Source: Ficedula albicollis
Taxonomy: Eukaryota > Chordata > Aves > Passeriformes > Muscicapidae
Direction: 5' to 3'
Length of the DNA stretch: 64,000 nucleotides
Assembly: GCF_000247815.1 (NCBI RefSeq)
Contig: NC_021673.1
Location: 112,943,479-113,007,478, forward strand
Below the pieces are notes generated by a model that searched no databases, was not told where the DNA came from, and saw nothing but the letters and a program-made list of their open reading frames with translations. A program made the position numbers and the translations under genes. Shown here one piece after another: positions 38,593-52,389 of the stretch (position 1 is the stretch's first letter; every line of letters begins with the position of its first letter).

Positions 38593-41500
38593 TTTTTTTT
38601 CATACATCTGATAAAAAACTAGAAATAGAATTTTTTAGATGGTGGTGAAATATTGATAGAGTCTAATTGAGTTAAATTGAGTGCAATATGGAGTCCAGTT
38701 AGGAATCTAAACTGCCTGGAATACCAATAGTGATGCAGAATCTTGAAGAGTGCCTATCAAAATATTAAGTTAGCTGCCAGCACTTCAAGGACCTCCAAAT
38801 TGTCCTCCTGACACAGGGTATAGAGCCAAGAAAAGAAAGCCATGCTTCAGTTTCAGATTAGAATGGCAGTAGGTTCCTTCTGCTTTCAGATTATTAACAC
38901 TGAAATGAACTGTCACCATCAGCATTGTCACCAGGCATCAAAAATGACATCAGCCAGTGTTCAACAAGAAATGAAGGCCTGAGACTGACATGGAAAAAGA
39001 AGATCAAAATAAAAAGGTGTTATTGTGTAGAAGAGAGAGAAAGGAACCCCAGACTTCTGCATTTCTGATAGAATGACACATGATCTATAAACTGGAATGG
39101 GTATGTTAACCTTAAATAAAAGGTTGGTGTTTTCACATTGCAGCATTTGAGTCTTGTTTTCACCACTGTCACGTCACCTGCAGTACAGAAAGCATCCTTT
39201 GGGAAGAGGCATTGTATGGCTACTGCAAGGAGGTGTTGGAGAACCACTTTTGTGGGAGCAGTACCTAAGCAGAGGGCTCACTGTTCATAGCCTGTCAGCC
39301 TTTCAGTTCATTATCCACTGTGGTAGCAGAAGTGCAACATGAGCTTTCAGAAGCCACCAGTGCTGGTGCAAATTTAAATCACCTGTCCAACAACAGCTGG
39401 CACCAGGTTACAAACAGCTTCAGACATGTAAGAGGCAGGATTGGGCCCAGCTGAATATGGGAACTGTGCCAATGCCTTTGAGTTTTGGCAAAACTCATAT
39501 GGATGGTAGCATATTTCACAAAACACATGTGGCATTTCCTATGGAGAAAGCAGTACAAATTCAGACAAAGGTGTCATGTGAAGAACACAAGAGTCTTCAG
39601 CCACCTTTTTCTGACTTGCAGAGGAACACAAGGAGAGAGAGATTAGGTGGAACTTTTTTTCTCCCTGTTGTACCAGCAGACAAAAGAGATTTATTAGGGC
39701 CCAGGCCTCATGCAGAATTTCTTCCTCTCAGAATAGGCAGACAACAGACTTTTACTCTGAACTAAAGAACAGCATTACCCTTGACTTGGGCCTTATGACA
39801 AATTATTAATTGAGGCTTTGTTTTTTAGTAGTCCATCTTGAGAATCCCCATTTCCTCTATTTACACACTCCCAGCTCCTATTTTCCTTTAAAGGAAATTA
39901 AGTTTCCTTCAGCCTCTGGCACAGAGGAAGGGACCAGAGAATATGAAAGGATCCTTTCCTTCCCTCTGTCACCTCCACAGAGTTCAGCCTAAGATCTCTC
40001 AGGACAAGAACCATGGGCACAGGTTTGCTAGACCTGCTCTTTCCTAAGAGACTTCATTTGGTACATGCCTGATCCCAAAGGTGAAGCACTGCATAATGAA
40101 CTGCAGAGCCTGGGATGCCTCTGCCAGAATTAGAGTAACTAAAAATCTAAAGGAAATAAAACTTCAGGGGAAATGAAGTAGAGGTTATGTCATGTTCATT
40201 CTCATCTTGCTTCATAAACCCTCTCAAAGCCAATTTCTTTCCAGAGGCCAGCAGCTTGCAGAAGATCATAGCTACTGATCATTTTTGCTGCTTCTTTATT
40301 GACAGACAGTACTAATGGAGGAGTCTGAATATCTGACTTTTCTTCCAAAAGAGAAACAACATAAACTGCAAGAAAACAATGTCCTCTTTTGCCATCCCAA
40401 GAGTGGTTTTGCCTGCAGGTAATGGTGCTGAAAGAATCAATGTATTACTGAAACTGATGTGTGATGACAAAGGCGTAGCAGTACTTACTGCTGAACCAGA
40501 AATATGCAAAACAAGAGAAATTCCTCTTTGCAATGTATTCCTCTCATTCAGAACAAGCCATGCTATGCCTCAGGCAGCTCCACTTTTATGATCACAATCA
40601 AGCATTTTTCTCAGTACTTTTCATGGCTATGTGTGCTGTCCTAAAGAAATTATCTCAGCAAGGAACTCCTGCAGGAGCTTCTTTCCCTCCTTGCCAAAAT
40701 GCCATTTTCAGCTGGGATAGATCAGCATAGCTCTATTCAGTGCAGAAGGACTCTGGCACCAGAGCACCAACAGAGAAAATCTTTAAACATATGAATCAAA
40801 TGTTTAGGAAGTGCACAAGGAAAAGTGTGTGGGAGTACTGGAGCAGTGCTTGTGCCAGCTTTGCAGATTTATTACTACAATATCATCGTGGTCAACATAA
40901 TTAAACCTCCCACTATAGGTCTCTTCATCTACTGCAGTACAAGTGGTATCACTCCCACCACTGCCAGCCTATTTTGTTGACACAAAACAGTTTTCCATAC
41001 TCCTGCAAGATCTGGGATATTAAGATGCAACCACTGAAAAAGGCTTTATGGAAAATTATGGGGTACAATTTGGATTTTGAGTAATTCTTTCTATTTCTCT
41101 GCTGCTCCAGACTTTCTTTTAATATTGCACATATTGGAGTGTGTGGCGGGGGAATGGACCAAAGCACTTTATGTTAGATTCCAAATTAAATTCGTCTTCA
41201 TTTAGAAACAGATGACAGCCTAGACACGAAGCGTTTGAGGTCAATGCTGAATTAACTTCCTCAGTTTCAACTAATTAAAAATGTCTGTGTGTTCCACTTC
41301 TAAAAGGAAAACAAGTAAGCCTGCTGGAGATTCCATCCTTTTGCTTCCACAGGTAAATTATAGTGGAAGTTATAGAAGTTATGGATCTTCTAAATCTAGA
41401 TCTTCTAAAAGAACCCCAAACAACAAGCCCCAGTTTTCTTGTCTGTTAGAGAGTAAGCAATTACTTTTTGGCATTCACTTCATGATTGGTTCTTCTTTTC

Positions 41501-44500
41501 AAAGGTAGGTTCACATATTTTAAAGATATTTTACTCTGTGTTTGATTTTAATTGCATTTGAATCCTAATTATTTTATTTCAAATCTGCATTAAAACTTGG
41601 ACATCATGTTTGTGGAAAACAAAATTCTTTCTATTAATTCAATGCAGGGTATCTGCTTGTGAACACTGTCTAAGGTAAAACTTAACTTCTAGAGTTTAAA
41701 AAAAAATTTTAAAAATAAATGGTATTAATAAAACCCAAACAAGCCTGACCTCCACACCCTGTCTCCAACTATTTAGTAGAAAGAGAATATTTTTCTACTG
41801 AAGAAGACTTGCTCTAATTTTGTTATAGAACTTGGCTCATATCCTTTAACTCCAGTACTATGAGGGTTCTATATTTTAAGAGATTAACTAAGAAAGAAGT
41901 GATGTTTGGGGCATGGCCTTTTGACTCCATAATCATCAAACCAAAGTAGCATATGCCATTGGAGGAAACAAAGAAATGAACTTTGACTGGCCTTTGGAGT
42001 ATGCACTTTCTGATTTGCTTTATTAATGGAGACAGTAAAACTGAAGCTTAATATGAAATACCATGAGTAATAAGCATGAAATATGCATACTGCAGTGCTA
42101 ATCTGTTCCCCAAATATTCTCATTTCAGGGGAGAATTCTTTTGGCACAATTCCTGGGCTGCTGGCCACAGCCTGCTTGGCTGCCTTGTCCTGTGCCTAGC
42201 CTCTGTAGCAGCTGGTGCTCCTCTCAGGCACTGCATTCAGCTCCTGCTCCCACAGCTTATTATAGGTTTAATTTTTTTCTTAGAAAAATATGTTTCTAAA
42301 TTTAGTGTAGGATATCAAGCCAGTTGTTGAATCACAAACATGTTCCTGCTACCAAACATAAGCAGTCTGTGCCTACACTTGTACATGTACTTTCTGTGGG
42401 CAGAACTGCATTTTCTAATTGAGGAATACTCCTGAATCCATTGTGTCTCTGATGTTTGGAATTTAGGAGTAATTTATGTCTCTCTAAAATCTTCTAAATC
42501 TTACTAATTCACTAACCAAAGCCAGAATTCGCCTCTTGAAAAATAAGGTCTTGCCTATGCACACTGGCTTTGCATTGATTTCACTGAACTGGCCCAAACT
42601 CTGCACGGTAATAGGGATTTACCCAGCAGAAACATTGTTTTCTGCCTGTGGTGTGGGCAGGCGGGTGTGTGCAATGAAGTCATTAGCTGAACACAGGGAA
42701 AGAGAGATATCTATGATGGAAACATCTGACAGGTAAGAAAATGTTTCACATTTAATATCTTCTTGCCATATGAAAGGAAGGAATAAGTAGAAACCGGCTT
42801 TTAAGGCTGGAGCAGGAAAAACAGAAGTCCTGACTCTAAAACCTCAATCTTCAGACCTGAATACAGAACTCTTATATCTACATTTCCACTGGCCTTTCTT
42901 TTTCTGCCTCCTTGACATAAAATGGCTGTTAAAGATACCTGGAAGACACCTGCTCCCAACCCTGTTCGTTTTCATTCTACCTATGGTAGGAAGGGAGATA
43001 AGATTGCTCAAAAGTTCATGTCCAAGAAACAACACAATGTTCTGGTTTTGAGCTTTCAGCTTTATCAACCACCAGAACAGAAAACTTATATTGACATCAA
43101 TTTTATTTCACATTCAAGATCTTATTGCAGCTCAGGGTGCCTTAAAGTATATTCTGAAACCAGAAGCTTGAAATTCAACTACATATGCTCAGCACAAAGA
43201 GCCTGGAAAAATACAGCTTTTTCTAATTTAATGATCTCTGTGTTGAGGTGAAAAATTAGCTGTTCACCTTGGGGCCTCACTGAAAATCCAAGGCATGAAA
43301 TTATTTGCAATTGCATGCCTTGCACATTATTCCTTTCCATTGCATGTAGCAAATTTAATGTAGGTTGGTCTGGAGTGTGGAGGGAGGGGGGCTGCCCTGA
43401 TACTCTGCATCCTTTCCAGCTGCATCTGCTAATGACAGAGCCCTATCCAGCACTGCTGAAACCAGGAATTTTGCCACTGACTTGAAAGGCAGCAGGATTT
43501 AAAATTACAATGCATACCACTTATTTTCTTCCCCTTGACAATATGGCCTGTGCATTCTGGGTAGGAAGCTAAGCTTCCCCATACTTGTACATAATTTGAT
43601 CTCCTGACAATAATCCACATGCAGCTAAACGGTGCCTACATAACATTTTTTGCCTCAGTGGTTAAGGCATATCATTTGGAACCACAAAAACAGACCAAGG
43701 ACCAACCTAGAAGTAAAAAAATCGCTAGGTGGGGAAATGATGGAAGTGAACAAGGCCTGAAATACAAACTGGAGTGTGAGTATCCGAGGACATTACAGTG
43801 ATCTAAGTGATTATTTTGAATGCAGATAAAAAAGGATAAAGTACTGAACTATGGAAGTTGTTCTCATCCCTATTAAATACCAAATCACAAAGAGATGTCT
43901 GAACACCAAAAGCTATTATTAATAAAGCTTCTGTCGTGTAAGAGGCATTGAGCTCTTTACAAGTTAAGGACATTTGCCTCTCATGGATTTTGGGATTCTG
44001 ATTTCTATTTGTTTGCTTTATGCTAAGTGAACCATCTGCTTCCTTTTGCTCTTTTCTAAGACCCCACAAGCCTCCCATTCTGAAGCAAAAATCACTTTGA
44101 GCTGGAATTTTCCAGGTCTTTTGTACATATACAGCAGAGATAGGACATGGCCCTTTCCCTCTGCACAGCTGCCACTTGGATGAAGTGCCTTTTTTCCTTC
44201 CATCCTCTAGAGCAAATTGGGCTCTGTGAAACCCAAAGGGAAGGGAACTCCTGATGCTTTCTCCTCCACCTCTTACAAGGGTGTACAGTTGATGTGCTCT
44301 TCCTGCATACTGAATAGCTGTGACAAGGACCATCCACACCCTGACACAAAACCACTTCTTTGTGCTCCCTCTGCATTTGCAGCTTTCTGCTACAGCAGCA
44401 CTGCCTCAGCAGGGCATCCTCCAGCATCAGCTGGGACATATATTTGCATAATTCCCTTTTCTATAACCAGTGTTGGCCAAATCTGTCCTATGCAATATAT

Positions 44501-45500
44501 TGTCCTATATTGCCACTACACAATATAAATAACAGAATATAGAGAACATTTTAAAACCATACAATTTTTTCCTTCCTCCTTGGAGCTGTATTGATCGTGA
44601 AAGAGAACAACATACAATCAGGGACACAAATGTATATCTTTCTTCCTTTTTTCCTGCTCTTTGAAAGGTAATACATGAAAAAACTCCTCAGTGTCAAGAT
44701 TTAGAAGCTGGGCATTAATTGCAAAATTCTCTCTGTCCTCCAAATAGGAAGGTTTAAAGGTCTCTACCCGTCACTGCTGAAAGCCAGATACAGTGATCTT
44801 GCAATACAGGTCCATGCCCTCACTGCAATTTAGATTTTTAATTCATTTCTTCCAAAGCAGTTTCGCAATTACCTGCAATTTGTCCACCAGTAATTTCCTT
44901 CCTTCTTAATCAAAACACAAACTGCTCCTGGTCTGCAACAGCCAGACATTATTTTTGTTAATAAAACGGTGCTTGAAGGGTCTTTCTTTCTGTAAACTCC
45001 CCTATTACATGTGGCAAAACAGCACCAGAAATTGTATGGAGGCAGATCAGTAACATCTCCTCACAAACCTCTATTTCTTTAAAAATTTAGGAATTAGATA
45101 TAAATGGAAGGAAAAACCATAGAAGTGATTTCCTAGTGGCAGTACATGTGCACTTTTATTAATATTCAGATGTATTGCATTAGCAAGAACCTGTATCCAG
45201 TTCTGCAACCAGCACTTGTACCAATCTGCTCTATTCAGGTTGCTGCTATGACAACAATCCAGAGTCAAATGTTAGGTCAGCTCCCAGCATATGTGTCTAG
45301 GACATAATTAATTTGCCAGAAACCTAATAGCCACCTATTCCTGTTCCTCTAACAGATAAAAGCAATATTGTTATAATTACTAAATGTTACAACATCCTTA
45401 ACAGCCTATTCTCTGGAAAATTTAGATTTCCCTTGCTTTTATCCCCCAAAACAAAAATGGCTGAGAAGGATGTATTTAAAGTGCCTGTTTCAAACTTACC

Positions 45501-45912
45501 AGAGAATCACAGAATAAGCTGAGTTGCAAAGGACCCATCAGGATCACTGAGTTCAACTCCTGGCCCTGCACAGTCTCTAAGGGTCCAAGACTCTCACCAC
45601 ATACCCAAGAGTATTGTCCAAACTCTGTCAGGCTTGGTGCTGCAACCACTTCCCTGGGGAGCCTGTTCCAATGCCCAGCCACCCTCTGGGTGAAGAACTT
45701 TTTTCTAATATCCAACCTAAACATCCACTGACACAGCTTCAGGCCATCCCTGGGGTCCTATCACTGGTCACCACAGAGAAGGAATCAGTGCCTGCCCTTC
45801 CTCTTGCTCCTGTAAGGAAGGTGTAACTGCAATGAGATCTCCCTTCAGTCTCCTCTTCCAGGCTGAACAGACCAAATGACCTCAGCTGCTCCTCATACAG
45901 TTTGGGATCATT
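45501..45912 (-). mobile_element. CR1 LINE fragment (minus orientation)
   Basis: Read on the plus strand this begins AGAATCACAGAATAAGCTGAG, the complement of a CR1 3' end. It continues through ACCACTTCCCTGGGGAGCCT, TGTTCCAATGCCCAGCCACC and CTCTTCCAGGCTGAACAGAC, all standard reverse-complement CR1 blocks. It is 5' truncated near 45912 and has no coding potential. It is in the same orientation as NOL4. Confidence 0.93.
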
Positions 45913-48900
45913 AATTTTTTTCTTCCTTGGGAGTTAGTTGTTATCTCTTCCTCCACCACAATTATTACTGATATTTAATTTGGCTGGTTACAAGTCACTG
46001 CATAGAAAAAAAATTACAGCTGTCATCTCGATGAGAGATTTCCTTAAAAATGCATTTTGTTTATTGCAAAGAACTGCTTCATAGCATCATAGTGCATAAT
46101 ACTCTGTGAACATAGACTCACCCTTGTCAACTTGAAAAGCTCAAACAAACAAAGATTTTTATTAAACTGAGGTTAGCATATCAAGTGAGTTGTGATGTCT
46201 GTACAGTGAATGTATGAGGACAAAACCTTTATCAGACTATAAAGTTGTCTGACTGCTGCTGTTTTCATATAATCTCTGGAATGAAAGGAAACTGTACCTT
46301 TTAAATTTGTATTTTTTAAAAAATGAAATGCAGAATAACTTTTTCTTATCATGTATATTCTATAAAATACTAACAGACAAGCATTCTGTGAAGATACTAC
46401 TAATGTAAAACGCACCAGCTCTGACTAAGAAATGCCTTTGTTAGGATGGGAAATATGTAAGATGACAATAACTTTCAATTTCCTCTAAACTCAAGTTTTT
46501 CTTGGACTCAACTTGTCATTTGCTGTGTATCTACAATAGAATCACACATTGAATGTCCAAATACTTGGGGGACAAGGATGAAAGAAGTGTATGTAGCTCC
46601 CTCCTTTGGCTGATCAAAAAATTGTGCGTGCTATTGCAGCCTTTCCATGGCATTAGTCACTGAAGTGGAGTCAAATGGCTAAAATGACATGGATTGAATC
46701 CAGGAGAGCATCCAGGCCACTGGCTTTGCAGTCATATGTGACCACTATTCTCCTATCTGAAAATATAACTATGTATTCTCAAAGGTCCAGTTTCCTAACT
46801 GGCACAAATCAACATGTTAAAAATGAAGCAACATCTATTTTCTAAATGATCTGGCTAACTATACATGACACGTCCATAAAAAGGTTCATATACTTCTACA
46901 GTGATATTACTCTATGATTCAGTTATTTTCCTGCTTTTCCATATTCATCTTCCCTCCTCATTCCCAAGAGCTGACATTTTGTCTTGATTGCCAAAAACTA
47001 CTTATTTCAATTAAGGAAAAATGCTCATTCATAAATTTTGCAACATGACAACACACAAAAAATATATATTCTAAGGAAAAAAAAAATGCAGCTGTTACAA
47101 AAAAAACTTGTATCCAAATGAAGGGGAGGGCATTTTTTCCTACTAACATTCTTATGTGCTTTTCCACAGATATATTCCACCGGTTCATTTTCTTTAGAGA
47201 AAATAAAGAGATAAGTCCTCTCACATACTGAAGTATATAAATTACTATTTACTCCTACATCTTCCCTTGAGGACTTTACAGTGTTTTTTGGTTATTTTTT
47301 ATTTCAGACAGAACAGTAGCAATACTAATCCACCTCTACTTTCTCTAGAGTCCCATTGCCCAGCCCTGCTCCACACTGTTTAATGTTGAGGTTTTACAAA
47401 ATCCACAGCACACATATCTCTGTTTGGAAGAAGCAAAGACTGACAGTGGTTCAGCTCTTAGAAAAAACCTTCCATTTCTGTGATCAACAACAAATTGGCA
47501 CACATGACCAAGGTCTCTAGAGTGCATAAAGCAGGCATCCTTCCCCTCTGCTCACTGCCCAGGACATAATGACAGGATGACTTCTCCAAGATTTTCCTAC
47601 TAATTTAACCATTCTTCTTTTGCCCAACCAAGATGCAATTTGATTTGTAAAGTGAAGAGCATGTCAAAAGAAGAATGGTTGTATTGTTCACCATATGCAA
47701 TGAATACAAGTGAATAGGGCTGAGTTTTAGCTCTACTTATTTCATTTCATGATTCCCCTATTCATTGTAGTTCAGAGCCTCCACTTAATGCAACTGCTTC
47801 ATACCAAATATTGCTAGGGATATAATAAGGATCTTGAAGCATTACCCCAGGAGAACATCCAAAGCAGCACAGAAAATCTTAAGGATTCAGATAATGCCTC
47901 TTCTATCTCCAACTGAAGCAAAATCATGTAAGGTTGATTCAGTTACTCTTTCTAAATTTTTCATCAACTGTGATAAAAAATGCCTTTAAAATTCAAGAGT
48001 TACTCTTTTTCAGTATCCAGACTCAACAGAGGTGATCTGAAGAGTGACACAAAAGCTCTGTATTGCCTCTTTACCATCTTCCTGATCTTTACCATGAAAG
48101 ATAACCAAGTGTCACAGGCATTCCACTGTTCAGCAGTACTACCAGTAAACCTAGACAACTTCAACATCTAAATCTGTAAAAATTGTTCAACAGAATAAAT
48201 TTCTTTTTTTACCAGGCAGAATTTAAAAGTGGAAGTGACAGGATTCTTCAATTGGGTGATAGGTATCAAATATATAACTTCTCAGCACTAAAGCTTCTGG
48301 CCATCCAATGCTTGATCTCAAGATAATGAAAATGCACTGGAGCTTAAGAGAGCACTTGAGTAACATCTAACATGGCCAGATAGCCAAAGCATTACAGTCT
48401 GAGCTACCAAGCCCTAGCAAATAAAAATTTTCTTTAAAGAGAAGTCTCACAAACTGACAATGCTTTTATTGTTGCAGTTCCCAACAACTATGAAAAATTA
48501 CTGGTTTCCTGAAAGACAAGAAAGAATTCCTTTTCCCATTAAGAAATAAATTCCTGGCATGAAAAAAACCAATACTGAAAATAAGTCAGTGTCGCCAGTG
48601 AGACCAGATTTCATTAAATTATTTTTTAAATTGGATTTTTGCTAGCAGAAACTTTCAGTTTTGAATTAGGAAATACAAAGATCATATAGGTTGAATTTAA
48701 GAGATAGGTTGAAGGATGGTTTCTTCATTATTCAGACTTAACTTTATCACACTGAACACTATCCCCAGATCAGGGCTATACTAACCTATCAGCTATCAGA
48801 AATACTTCTAGAAAGTAATCCATAAGATGAAGTATTTGTGTGTGCAGAGACACATACACATAAGGAGAGGTTTCTTCCAAAGAGAAAAAAAAATGGGCAC

Positions 48901-49118
48901 ATGGGATCTTTCACATTTAATACTTGTGAAAGAAACAGCAAATATTCATGAGTGTGGCCAACACTCTGCTAAAAAAAAAAGGTGTTAAAAGCATCCCTAG
49001 TTTTGACTTTTAAGGTGCTTCTTTTTTGCTGAGCAATAATTGAGATGGTTTTTCATTAAATCACTGCTAGAATTAACACTGTAGGCAGAAAACCTATTAA
49101 ATTTGGAAATTCATGTCA

Positions 49119-49374
49119 TTTTAACAAACAGACTTCCATAAGGGACACACATGCAAGATACTCAGAACTTCCTGCTCAAGGCCTGTGTTTTGTCAGAGAG
49201 AGAAGGAAAAAAAGGGACACACATGCAAGATACTCAGAACTTCTGCTCAAGGCCTGTGTTGTGTCAGAGAGAGAAGGAAAACTTTTAACAAACAGACTTC
49301 CATAAGGGACACACATGCAAGATACTCAGAACTTCCTGCTCAAGGCCTGTGTTTTGTCAGAGAGAGAAGGAAAA
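49119..49374. repeat. Composite three-copy array, topology hU-U'-hU
   Basis: A ~71-bp unit starting AAGGGACACACATGCAAGAT and ending AGAGAGAAGGAAAA occurs at 49140, 49212 and 49304. Copies 1 and 3 are preceded by a 21-bp head (TTTTAACAAACAGACTTCCAT at 49119 and 49283) that copy 2 lacks. The outer copies match each other, while the middle copy differs (ACTTCTGCTC against ACTTCCTGCTC, GTTGTGTC against GTTTTGTC). Confidence 0.95.
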
Positions 49375-49534
49375 ATGGAGAAGAAAAGGAAAGAGCATAA
49401 ATAAGACAAGGAGTTCAAGAGGCTGCAGAGTTTTATCTTAGCTTCAGGCTTGTGCATAACACTCACTGTGTTCTTTAATTCATTCATGGTTTATGGGTAG
49501 TATTCTGAAAAAAGTGGGGTTGTGCATACAAATT

Positions 49535-49652
49535 ACAGAATCACAGAACCATGGAATCAATTAGGTTGGAGGAGCCCTCTGATATCATCGAGTCCAACCT
49601 ATCACGAGAACATCATCACATCAATTAGACCATGGCACTGATGAGTGCCACA
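49535..49652 (-). mobile_element. Short CR1 LINE fragment (minus orientation)
   Basis: It begins ACAGAATCACAGAACCATGG, followed by AATTAGGTTGGAGGAGCCCT and TCATCGAGTCCAACCTATC, the reverse complement of the CR1 3' end. About 120 bases of similarity continue through GACCATGGCACTGATGAGTG. It is the severely truncated tail of a CR1 copy. Confidence 0.85.
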
Positions 49653-52275
49653 AATCACTTTGAGGCAGATCACCTGTCTGAAGCACAAAAAGCAGAACTT
49701 CACAGTACTGCATGCAAGAATAAAGCAATGCTTAATGCAATGCTTCCGTTCAGCTCTGAGGGGAAGTGCTGAATGAGTGCTCTTGCCAGATCCTCTTGAC
49801 AATCTACTTTCCAGGACTGTCTAATGCTTGTCTTCAATTAGAAAATCTCTTTATATAATTTATGAAGTGGTAATTCTCATCATCAAAATTTTATTTATCT
49901 TATTTTCCCTTCCTCCCTGCCAAATTCTTACTGGCGTCCTCAAAGCTTGAGTCTACCCAGTAGTATAACACCCAATTTTGGAAAACAAGGCTTTTGCTTG
50001 TTTGTTTCTTTGTTTGGTTGGTTTTTATTGTTTTGTTTTGTTTTGTTTTTGTTATGAGCTATGGAACAACAAAACAACATGATGAACTGAACTTTTCCAA
50101 TCTTTCTCTGTTTAAGCAAAAAAATCTACTGAAAATACGACATTTTAGATATACATAAGAAAAGTGAAGGAAATTTAATAGTAAGTTAAGAGGAAAAAAT
50201 TTTACCTATTAGTCACACTCTCTGGATGTGAGGATACAGATCTAGTTCCCATCTCAGCATATGAACTGAGCACACTATTGTCCATTAAATACCACACTCA
50301 GAAATATTCCGGAATGCTGTGCTCTCAGTCTACTTCGTTAATTTCATATCCTCAGAATAAATAATTAAATTTCAATGGAACTGGGGCTAAACCCAAGGTT
50401 TTCTACTTCTCTAATGACTTATCTCTTCCACCCTGAAGGGTAAATTTCTCACTAAGTTTTATGAAGCCACCTAACACACACTGCTGTATTTTTTTCCAGC
50501 ATGTTCAGCATATCCATCAGCATATCTGTCCTGAATTCACAAGTAGTTTTGCAAGCACCAGAGCTACACCAGCTCAGCTAATTTACTGCTTGCTGAATCA
50601 AATGGCTGGTGCTATTTGCAACTCCACTGTGTTCCCATAACTCACTGGCAAAAAGGGGGAAGAGCTGAAGGAAGCAGAACCCAATATCCATTGTTCATAG
50701 GCAGCTTTGCTACTTTAACATCACAGTTACAATTAAGGTGCTCAACTGGGAGATATTCTGGCTACAGGTTTTTAATTCTGTAATGAAAAGTAAAGAAATG
50801 CCTCTCCCCTCAAAAGATTTTACCAGATCCTTCTGTGATAGTCATACTACAAATACAAGAAAAAAAAAATCCTATTAATATGTTTTTTCGAGTTCTGACT
50901 AGAGTTTAAATATTCATTTTTGTTTCAACAGGTCTCTGGCTCCCTGGAGAGCATTATGGGATTCTCACTTAAATCACTTGAAAACTCTGCCTCGTCCTGG
51001 CTGGACCAAAGAATTGAGCCATTAGTTGTGTGCAATGAAAGTAACTGATGTTTGTGCAAGTCATTTCTAGTTCCCCTTGGGCTAAGAGTCCATTGGCTTT
51101 GCAGCTTTTCTTTTTATTATTACTGAAAAATCAGAGAGCAAATGAGAGAATATAAAACCTGCACAATCTGAATGAGCACTGCTTCTAAACTAAATTATAT
51201 TTAGTATTACAGTGCTTTGACAGCCCATGTGATTTGTAAATCTTAAGGCAAATGTAGCACAATAATGAAAATACTAGCAAAAAATATCACAGCAGAAAGA
51301 AATAGCAACATACACTCTCAGATCCTAAAATATCAATTTTATAAGTATAGCAGTAGTAATCCTTTATGCAGTTAGGGCATGACCTGAAAGAACTCAATGG
51401 ACTATGCATAAAAGGAGAATGTTCTATTAAAAAATGTTCTATTCCACGAAAAAAAAGTTCATCTGCCATGACAGAAGCACATTTTGGAACACATGAGACA
51501 TCGCTAAGATTTTTACTTTGTTACAGTCATGAAGAGAAATAAAGCATAATGATCTTTGTACTAAGAATGTTAGACATTCACTGTATCTGTGGAGTGAGTA
51601 AATAATCAAAGCCTGGAATGAATTACCAGTTGGATTCTAAAATACTAAAAGAAAACATGCAATTTCCAGAAAATTAAAGGTAATAAAATTACAACACAAA
51701 CTACAAAAGGTGAATAATCACACAAGAAAAAAAATATGAGCTTTAAAAACTCACTAGTAAGTCAATTGACAGCATTTTGTTACACAGCACAGTAACTTCT
51801 CTGTTTCAGGCAAAGAGGTATTTTCAGTCAGTAACACCTTATATTTCGCCTTATATTTAAAATGCATACACTTTTTGAATAAGAATATGTGCAGAAATAA
51901 ATGCACTGATTCATGGACACACACACAGTTCTATTATTTATGTACATTATATCCACTCTATGTTCTGTTCTTTTTAATTCCAGTATAGAGATTACACATT
52001 ATGCTCTGAAAATCTACAGCCATCAAAAAGTAAATATATAGCTTTATCCAGCTGGACATTACAAATACATTAGACACCCTCACACAGCTTATGTAAATAT
52101 AGACAAAGGCATGCTTGTGTATTCATTAAAAAAACCTACAGTTTCTGTATTTTAATTAATCTTGCTAGCAAGAAGCATATAAGGCACTGCACCACCCTTC
52201 TGCATGGCATCCTATGCAAATGAGTCCAGTGCATTTATAAATATGGATGTGGCAGACCCCCAAACAACACAGTAC

Positions 52276-52389
52276 CTGCTGTCTATCCAACCGCATCCTT
52301 TTTGCAGCATTTCTGCTCTCACTCTCACAGGCGGAAGCCAGGATACTCTCTGCAACTGCTGAAGTAAGGTGTGAGGGAATAGGTCGTGA
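52276..52389 (-). CDS. NOL4: NOL4 internal coding exon
   Basis: This 114-bp exon encodes 38 codons in phase 0 on both sides, starting [20 protein letters not shown] and continuing through [19 protein letters not shown] recognise it as the conserved NOL4 segment upstream of the C-terminal tail. The minus-strand acceptor is TTTCTCTTTCATAG and the donor is GTACTGTG. The basic run KRMR with flanking basic residues could contribute to nuclear or nucleolar targeting. The exon joins in frame to DEAAPADKQ at 29319, restoring the family's expected order. A 103-codon open frame on the opposite strand here is only the antisense shadow of this exon. Confidence 0.93.

Larger units (their letters stand above)
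29320..52275 (-). other. NOL4: NOL4 intron, 22.96 kb
   Basis: This phase-0 intron has a minus-strand GTACTG donor next to 52276 and a TTTGTGCAG acceptor next to 29319. It contains the solo LTR, CR1 fragments at 45501 and 49535, and tandem duplications at 32109, 32235, 38431 and 49119. Simple A/T-rich runs include a TTTG-rich stretch at about 49995-50056. No further exon was recognised. Confidence 0.88.

Noticed and set aside
38421..38648. Repeat-containing open frame with a 27-residue internal repeat
   Set aside because: The repeat is a recent 81-bp DNA duplication whose period happens to be a multiple of three. Comparable duplications nearby are not, and the frame has no known family.
43803..44339. 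178-codon minus-strand open frame, one of the longest outside repeats
   Set aside because: No domain, no family resemblance and no splice or promoter context; overlapping frames are also open.
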